NCBI GenBank assembly: GCA_030263275.1
Contig: SZOR01000005.1
Span: 14,424-78,423, forward strand
Length of the DNA stretch: 64,000 nucleotides
DNA from: DSNY01 sp016861185
Lineage (GTDB): Bacteria > Pseudomonadota > Gammaproteobacteria > Burkholderiales > Burkholderiaceae_F
Direction of reading: 5' to 3'
The notes below the pieces were generated by a model. It had not been told where the DNA came from and searched no databases. It was given only the letters and a program-made list of their open reading frames with translations. This document shows positions 58,987 through 64,000 of the stretch, one piece after another. How positions within the stretch are numbered: the stretch's first letter is position 1; each line of letters begins with the position of its first letter. A program made the position numbers and the translations under genes.

Positions 58987-60087
58987 TCACGGGTGCGAAT
59001 GGCGATGATGCAGGTCAGGGTAATGCGGGTGACGGTGGACGAGCCGCTCGTGCGTGTGCTCGTGCGCGTGCTCGCCGGTCAGCGCATCGACGGGGGGTGC
59101 CGCTGCCTCGTGCGCGTGCCGGTGGTGCTCGTCGTGTCGGTGTGCGTGCGTGTGCGTGACCGGCTCGTGCACGTGCTCATGCTCGTGCTTTTCGGTCAGA
59201 TGTAGCCACAGGCCGGCGCCCATCAGCGCGGCCGCGATCCAGGCGAGCGGCGCGAGCGACTCGCCGAGCAGCGGCAGCGCCACCAGCGCGCCGACGAAAG
59301 GCGCGGTCGAAAAGTATGCGCCGGTGCGCGCCGCGCCGAGGTGTCGCAGAGCGAGCACGAAGCAGACGAGGCTCGCGCCGTAGCCGGCGGCGCCGACCGC
59401 CGCGGCCGCGGTGCCGGTGGCAAGTGCGGGCGGCGCGAGACCGAGCGAAAGCGCGAGCACCGCGTTGACGCCGCCCGCGATCCCGCCCTTGAGCGCAGCG
59501 ATCAGCACCGGGTCGCCGCCGGAAACCTTGCGCGTCAGGTTGTTGTCGAGACCCCAGGCGAGGCACGCGGCGACGATCGCGAGCGCGGGCCATAGCGCGC
59601 CGCGTTCGGCCGCCGCGCTCCACGTCAGCGCGAACCCGCCGGCGACGATCAGCAGCATGCCGACGACGAGGCGCCGATCGGTGTGCTCGCGAAAGACGAC
59701 CCACGCCAGCAGCGCGGTGAAGACGCCTTCGAGATTCAGCAGCAGCGACGCGGCGTTGGCCGGCATGGCCGCGAGTCCGACCAGCAGGAGCACCGGACCG
59801 ATCACGCCGCCGGCGACGATCGCCGCCGCGAGCCAGCCGAAGTCGCGCCGCGTCAGCCCGAACTGCGGGCGGCGCCGCATCGCGCGCAGCGCGAGCCAGC
59901 CGCCGAGCGCCAGCCCGCTGCCCAGATAGAGCAGCGACGCCAGCCACAGTGCCGGCATCTGGCCCACCAGCAGCTTCGCGAACGGCGTGCTCGCGCCGAA
60001 CAGCAGCGCGGAGACCAATGCGAGAGCGATGCCGCGCCGGCCTTCGTCGCGGTGCACGTGTGTTCCGTCGGTCGCGTGATCCGTCAT
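58987..60087 (-). CDS. EamA/DMT transporter with His-rich C-terminal tail
   Basis: A 366-residue inner-membrane transporter with ten predicted helices (~25-297). The last 69 residues (298-366) contain 23 His residues in HxH patterns (EHEHVHEP, THTHAHRHDEHH, HTHERLVHRHPH), and the N-terminus also has THVH. Such tails bind Zn, Ni, Co or Cu and are seen on metal exporters (ZupT/CzcD-like); they are unusual on EamA proteins. In the copper island it probably exports or buffers a metal or a metal-bound metabolite. The tail location (cytoplasmic or periplasmic) is unresolved. Confidence 0.9.
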   Translation of the reverse strand: MTDHATDGTHVHRDEGRRGIALALVSALLFGASTPFAKLLVGQMPALWLASLLYLGSGLALGGWLALRAMRRRPQFGLTRRDFGWLAAAIVAGGVIGPVLLLVGLAAMPANAASLLLNLEGVFTALLAWVVFREHTDRRLVVGMLLIVAGGFALTWSAAAERGALWPALAIVAACLAWGLDNNLTRKVSGGDPVLIAALKGGIAGGVNAVLALSLGLAPPALATGTAAAAVGAAGYGASLVCFVLALRHLGAARTGAYFSTAPFVGALVALPLLGESLAPLAWIAAALMGAGLWLHLTEKHEHEHVHEPVTHTHAHRHDEHHRHAHEAAAPPVDALTGEHAHEHTHERLVHRHPHYPDLHHRHSHP

Positions 60088-60262
60088 CGTGTTCGCCTCG
60101 GTCGCGCCGGCGATCGTATCCCGCGTTCCGGCGGCGCGCTGCCGGCTTCGGAGCTTTCGCTTCGATGGGGTCGCCAGTCGGCGCAATCGAGAATGTCCGC
60201 CGCCACGACGCCGGCGGACCGGCAGCCGCGCCGGCGGTCCGCGCCCCGGCGGCTGGAACCGG

Positions 60263-60877
60263 TCAAGCACGACGTGCGCGGCCCGAATAGGTGTAGGTGA
60301 AGGGTCGCGGTCCCTTCAGATACGCCCGGTGAAGATCGACGATTTCGAAGCCGGCCTCGCGGATCAGTCGATCGACGTGGCGGTCGAGGTGGCAGCCGCC
60401 GGCGATGCGGCGCCACGTCGGATTGATCCACCGCTGCCAGCGTTGCACAGCGGGGTCGGGCGCCAGGCCGTGTTCGACGAAGATCAGCGTGCCGCCGGGT
60501 TTCAACACGCGGCGCGCTTCGCCGAGCGCGCGCAAGGCGTCCGGAATCGAGCACAGCGTCCAGGTGCTGACAACGGTGTCGATCGAGCGACTGTCGAGCG
60601 GAATCGCTTCGGCCGAGCTGGGCAGGAACGCGACCGGAAAGCCGACGGCGGCCCGCTTGCCGCGCGCCATCGCCAGCAGTTCCTCGGAAGGATCGAGCGC
60701 GACGAGCTCGGTGACCTCCGCGCTATAGAAGGGCAGGTTCAACCCCGAGCCGACGCCGAGTTCGAGCACGCGGCCGCGCGCGGCCGGAACCATCGCCTTC
60801 CGCTGGCGCGTTGCCTCCGGGTTGTGCATCGCCAGATCGATCAGCCGCGGCAGCAGCCAGTGCTCGTAAAGGTTCAT
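60263..60877 (-). CDS. Class I SAM-dependent methyltransferase
   Basis: A 204-residue methyltransferase. Motif I is VLELGVGSGLNLPFY (37-51), then VVSTWTLCSIPDALRALGEA and LKPGGTLIFVEHGLA. The family (METTL7/UbiE-like) includes enzymes for small molecules or thiols; the substrate is unknown. It follows the multicopper oxidase gene by 17 bases on the same strand, so it is probably co-expressed with the copper genes. Its possible link to copper (for example maturation of a chelator) is only inferred. Confidence 0.85.
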   Translation of the reverse strand: MNLYEHWLLPRLIDLAMHNPEATRQRKAMVPAARGRVLELGVGSGLNLPFYSAEVTELVALDPSEELLAMARGKRAAVGFPVAFLPSSAEAIPLDSRSIDTVVSTWTLCSIPDALRALGEARRVLKPGGTLIFVEHGLAPDPAVQRWQRWINPTWRRIAGGCHLDRHVDRLIREAGFEIVDLHRAYLKGPRPFTYTYSGRARRA

Positions 60878-60894
60878 CGCCGTCTCGCCCCAGC

Positions 60895-62457
60895 TCAGGC
60901 GAAGTGGCAGTTGCGCATCATGCCGCCGTCTTCGTGCTCGAGATTGTGGCAGTGGTACATGAACAAGCCCGGTTCGGTCGGCGCCACCAGCACGCGCACG
61001 GTTTCGCCGGCGAAGATCAGGAACGTGTCCTTGTCGCCGGCGTCGATCACGCCCTCGCGCAGATCAACGGGCGCCCGTGCGCCGGAGCGCTCGAGGACGC
61101 GGAAGCGCACGCCGTGGATGTGCATCGGATGCGGCATGCCCATGCCCATGCCGTCGTTGGAGAACGTCCATACGCTCGCCCGGTCCAGCGGCAGCCGCTC
61201 GTCGTCGGCCACTACGGTCGGGTCGCGATGGTCCCACGCGCGCCCGTTGAGGAAGCCGCGCATGTGGCGAAAAGCGAGCTGCGTGCGCAACTCGTAGCGC
61301 CCTTCGCGCGGCCGCAGCTGCGCGGCGGGCAGCTCGACCGCGCTGCGCGCCGCGGCCGCTTCGCGCGCGACGCTGAACTCGGCGATGTGCATCGCTTCGC
61401 CCTGGCCGCCGCTCATCATCCCGCCCATCATGCCGCGGCCGCCCATCATGCCGCGCATCCCATCCATCATGCCGCGGCCCATCATGCCGCCGCCCATCAT
61501 GCCGCCCATCATGTTCATCGTCGTGCCGTCGTCGAATTCGCGGCTGACGAGTGCGACCTCGGCACCGGGCGCGCGCGTGCCGAAGTCCTCCAGCAGCTCC
61601 ACGCGTTCGAACGGTGCGAGCACGACGTAGGGGCGCTCCTGTACGCCTTCGTCGCGGCTCAACAGTCCGTTGTCGGTCGCGATCACGTTGAGCGGCCGCG
61701 CGTCCGACCAGGCGAGCTTGTAGACGCGCGCGTTCGACATGTTGGCGATGCGCAGACGGTAGCCGCGTCGCGCCACCTTGAACGCGGCGTTCGGTGCGCC
61801 GTTGACCAGCACGCGGTCGCCGAGCACGCCGGTCATCTGGTCCATCATCATGCGGCGGTAGACGAGCCGGTTGCTGCCGTCGATGCGGCGGTCCTGCAGC
61901 ACGAGATTCAGCTCGTGTTCGCCGGCCGGCAAACCGAGAGCCGTCTCGTGCGGCTCGCGCACGATCAGCAGCCCGCCGAGCCCTGCATACACCTGCAGGC
62001 CGGTGCGGCCGTGCGGGTGCGGGTGGTACATGTAGGTGCCCGCGGGATTGCGGACTTCGAAATCGTAGACGTATTCGGTCCCGCTCGCGATCGCGAACCG
62101 CGGATGGCCATCGGCGATCTCGGGCACGAGCATGCCGTGCCAGTGCACGATGCTCGGCTCGCCGCTCTCGTTGACGAAATGGATGCGCACGCGCTCGCCA
62201 CGGCGCAGATCGAGCGTCGGGCCGAGATAACTCGCCGAGGGCCGCACGGCGTCGCGCCGGCCGCGCAGCACCTCGGCGGTAAAGCGCAGCACGCTCGTCT
62301 TCGGCCCCGGCCACAGCGACACGCGGTCGGGCGCCGCGGTGAGCTTCAGCACCAAGTCGGGTTCGGCCGCGGCGCGCGCGGGTCGGAGCGCCGCAGGCGC
62401 TTGCATCAACGCGCCAGCCGCGGCGAGGCTCTTCAGCACATCGCGTCGGTTCCACAT
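60895..62457 (-). CDS. Met-rich multicopper oxidase (CueO/CopA-like)
   Basis: A 520-residue Tat-exported multicopper oxidase (MWNRRDVLKSLAAAGA). All copper ligands are present: H105-W-H107-G, H145-P-H147-P-H149, HPMHIHG (443-449) and H502-C-H504-NLE-H508-EDGG-M513, the last being the T1 Cys with axial Met. Residues ~314-348 are very Met-rich (repeats of MMGG), like the Cu(I)-binding loop of CueO. It likely oxidises toxic Cu(I) to Cu(II) in the periplasm. The second ATG (62457) was preferred because GGAGAAG precedes it. Confidence 0.93.
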   Translation of the reverse strand: MWNRRDVLKSLAAAGALMQAPAALRPARAAAEPDLVLKLTAAPDRVSLWPGPKTSVLRFTAEVLRGRRDAVRPSASYLGPTLDLRRGERVRIHFVNESGEPSIVHWHGMLVPEIADGHPRFAIASGTEYVYDFEVRNPAGTYMYHPHPHGRTGLQVYAGLGGLLIVREPHETALGLPAGEHELNLVLQDRRIDGSNRLVYRRMMMDQMTGVLGDRVLVNGAPNAAFKVARRGYRLRIANMSNARVYKLAWSDARPLNVIATDNGLLSRDEGVQERPYVVLAPFERVELLEDFGTRAPGAEVALVSREFDDGTTMNMMGGMMGGGMMGRGMMDGMRGMMGGRGMMGGMMSGGQGEAMHIAEFSVAREAAAARSAVELPAAQLRPREGRYELRTQLAFRHMRGFLNGRAWDHRDPTVVADDERLPLDRASVWTFSNDGMGMGMPHPMHIHGVRFRVLERSGARAPVDLREGVIDAGDKDTFLIFAGETVRVLVAPTEPGLFMYHCHNLEHEDGGMMRNCHFA

Positions 62458-62502
62458 GAGGCTTCTCCCGGTTGACTCGGCGATCATCGGTCCGTCCGTG
62501 CG

Positions 62503-63084
62503 TCACCGCGCGGCCAGGTCGCGCCGGATGAAATCGATCACGTCGGCGCGATCCCACGGCGCGGGACCCAGCACGCGCCAGCGCTCGCGCCCCTGCTCGT
62601 CGACGAACAGCGTCAGCGGGATGCCGATGCTGTCCAGGCGACCGAGCGCTTCGGCGCTCGGATCGACGTAGATGCGCAGCGCGCGCAGATCCAGTTCGTC
62701 GAAGAACGGCTTTACCGCGGCCAATCCGCCGCGATCGATCGACAGCGCGACGACCTCGAACCCCGGGCCGCCGAGCGCGGCCTGCAGGCGGTCGAGCGCG
62801 GGCATCTCGGCGCGGCACGGCGCGCACCAGGTGGCCCAGACGTTGAGCAGAACGGCGCGGCCGCGAAACTCCGCCAGCGAGCGCGGGCGGTTTTCCGCGT
62901 CGACGAATTGCAGGTTCGGCAGCGGGCGCGGCGGCTCGGCACGCCGTACGGCGAGCGGCGCGTTGCCGGATTCGGCGCGCGCGCCGCCGCCGTCGCGCGG
63001 CGGCAGCCATTGCACGAGCAGCGCAGCCGCCGCTGCGGCCAGGATCGCCAACGCGACGGCAAGCTGAGCGCGTTTGCCCATCAT
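62503..63084 (-). CDS. TlpA-like thiol:disulfide reductase
   Basis: A 193-residue periplasmic thioredoxin-fold protein anchored by one N-terminal helix (LAVALAILAAAAAALLVQW). The active site is ATWCAPCRAEMP (~88-99), and GIPLTLFVDEQG supplies the cis-Pro. It probably keeps Cys of copper proteins reduced, or delivers electrons for copper insertion as TlpA does for oxidases. Its ATG overlaps the lipase gene stop (ATGATG), so they are coupled. Confidence 0.9.
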   Translation of the reverse strand: MMGKRAQLAVALAILAAAAAALLVQWLPPRDGGGARAESGNAPLAVRRAEPPRPLPNLQFVDAENRPRSLAEFRGRAVLLNVWATWCAPCRAEMPALDRLQAALGGPGFEVVALSIDRGGLAAVKPFFDELDLRALRIYVDPSAEALGRLDSIGIPLTLFVDEQGRERWRVLGPAPWDRADVIDFIRRDLAAR

Positions 63085-63992
63085 GCGCGTGCAGCCCGTG
63101 CGAGCGCAGCGCGCACCTGCGGCACCGCCAGCCGTCCGGCGCGCTCGCCGGCGGCGAGGATCGCCGGGTTGTTTTCGATGCGCATGTCCTCGAGCGGCGG
63201 CAATTGCGGGCGGATCGTTACGTCCGCGCGCGCCAGTTCCTCGCGCAGCACGCGGCTGGCGGCGATGTAGAACGCTTGCACTGCGACGTCGTAGCCATTG
63301 GTTGGCGTCGCCTCTTCGGGCAGAAACGTCACGCTTACGGCGATTGCGGTTCTGGCGCCGAGCGCGCGCGCAATGCGTACGGGCACCGGGCAAGCGACGC
63401 TGCCATCGACGTAGTGGCGCCCGTCGATGCGAGTCGGTCGCACGAGCCCCGGCGCGCTGGCCGAAGCCATCACCGCGAGGCCCGGTTCGCCCGCGTCGAT
63501 GAGCTTCGGCTCGCCGGTGCGCAGGTCGGTCGCCACCGCGGCGAAACGCGTCGCGAACTGCTCGATGCGCCGTCCGCCGGTGCGGCGGTTGACGAATTCG
63601 CGCATCGGTTCGAGGCTGTAGAAGCCGTACTTCGAAGGGCGGAACTGCTCGAGGTCGTCCCAGCGCAGCGAAAGCGCGGTGCGTTCGAGCGCCGCGGCGT
63701 CGGGCTGCGCGCAGTACAGCGCGCCGACCAGGCTGCCGGAACTGGAGCCGACGACCAGATCCGGGTGCAGGCCCGCTTCGGCGAACGCCTTGATGACGCC
63801 GACGTGCGCGAACGCGCGAATGCAGCCGCCGCTTAACGCGAGCGCGAATCGATGGCGCGGCGGGCCTCGATCGATGGCTGGCGCGGCCTTTGCGGGCGAC
63901 GCGGCAGCGGCCTGCTGCTCGCGCGCGGCGAACGCGAGGGCGGCCAGGTTGGCAAAGAAGGTTCGGCGCGTCGTGCGCCCAGCTTGAATCAT
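63081..63992 (-). CDS. Exported patatin-like phospholipase
   Basis: A 303-residue patatin with the catalytic dyad Ser84 (GSSSG, 82-86) and Asp196 (VDGSVA) and an oxyanion-type loop (SGGCIRAFAHVG). A Tat-like signal (TTRRTFFANLAALAFA) suggests export. Patatins of this group deacylate phospholipids. It is the first gene of the copper operon in this window; only 8 bases remain before the window edge, so its promoter lies outside. Confidence 0.88.
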   Translation of the reverse strand: MIQAGRTTRRTFFANLAALAFAAREQQAAAASPAKAAPAIDRGPPRHRFALALSGGCIRAFAHVGVIKAFAEAGLHPDLVVGSSSGSLVGALYCAQPDAAALERTALSLRWDDLEQFRPSKYGFYSLEPMREFVNRRTGGRRIEQFATRFAAVATDLRTGEPKLIDAGEPGLAVMASASAPGLVRPTRIDGRHYVDGSVACPVPVRIARALGARTAIAVSVTFLPEEATPTNGYDVAVQAFYIAASRVLREELARADVTIRPQLPPLEDMRIENNPAILAAGERAGRLAVPQVRAALARAARA

Positions 63993-64000
63993 CGTTGGCT

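Overview
The window is GC-rich, gene-dense chromosomal DNA from what is most likely a betaproteobacterium (Burkholderiales/Rhodocyclales-like). The best clue is the block FmdB-type regulator, DUF502 protein, aspS, nudB, endonuclease/phosphatase-family protein and clsB, an order typical of that class. No rRNA, tRNA, CRISPR array, IS element or prophage was recognised.

Layout. 0-5.5 kb is accessory. It holds a decayed AAA-ATPase pseudogene, a FitAB/VapBC-type toxin-antitoxin (TA) pair, DUF937 and DUF3597 proteins, a secreted LVIVD beta-propeller protein, and a HigBA-like TA pair lying between two copies of the 3' end of ald. 5.5-17.5 kb is mostly metabolic: alanine dehydrogenase, a Bcr/CflA-type exporter, a LysR regulator divergent from an old-yellow-enzyme/EamA/pirin operon, a dimethylglycine/sarcosine dehydrogenase-like flavoprotein, an EF-G paralogue and a small-export-type membrane protein. 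At 17.8-21.2 kb is the most striking gene, an 1121-residue fusion of a transthyretin-like domain, a complete multicopper oxidase with an extra blue-copper domain, and a galactose-oxidase-like propeller. 21.2-28.6 kb is one minus-strand operon for gamma-glutamylated amine or amino-alcohol breakdown: glutamine-synthetase-like ligase, ABC binding protein, iron alcohol dehydrogenase, gamma-glutamyl hydrolase, crotonase and aldehyde dehydrogenase.

28.9-38.3 kb is the housekeeping block, ending with an MipA-like porin and a small periplasmic protein. 38.4-43.5 kb has an orphan DUF4255 protein, a histone-H1-like/SWIB fusion, and a three-gene operon: beta-CASP nuclease, AMP-phosphorylase-like enzyme and PRPP-synthetase-like enzyme. 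It could feed RNA-derived nucleotides back to PRPP. 43.5-51.4 kb is mixed: radical SAM protein, SnoaL-like protein, leaderless trypsin-like protease, HNH nuclease, lipoproteins, SRPBCC protein and MFS transporter.

51.4-64 kb is a contiguous minus-strand copper/silver-handling island. Read 5' to 3' it encodes a patatin-like lipase, TlpA-like thioredoxin, Met-rich multicopper oxidase, methyltransferase, EamA transporter with a His-rich tail, Cys-rich exported protein, DUF411 protein, and CusC, CusB, CusA and CusF. It joins periplasmic Cu(I) oxidation, Cu binding and RND efflux. Together with the 17.8-kb fusion, copper chemistry is the main theme of the window.
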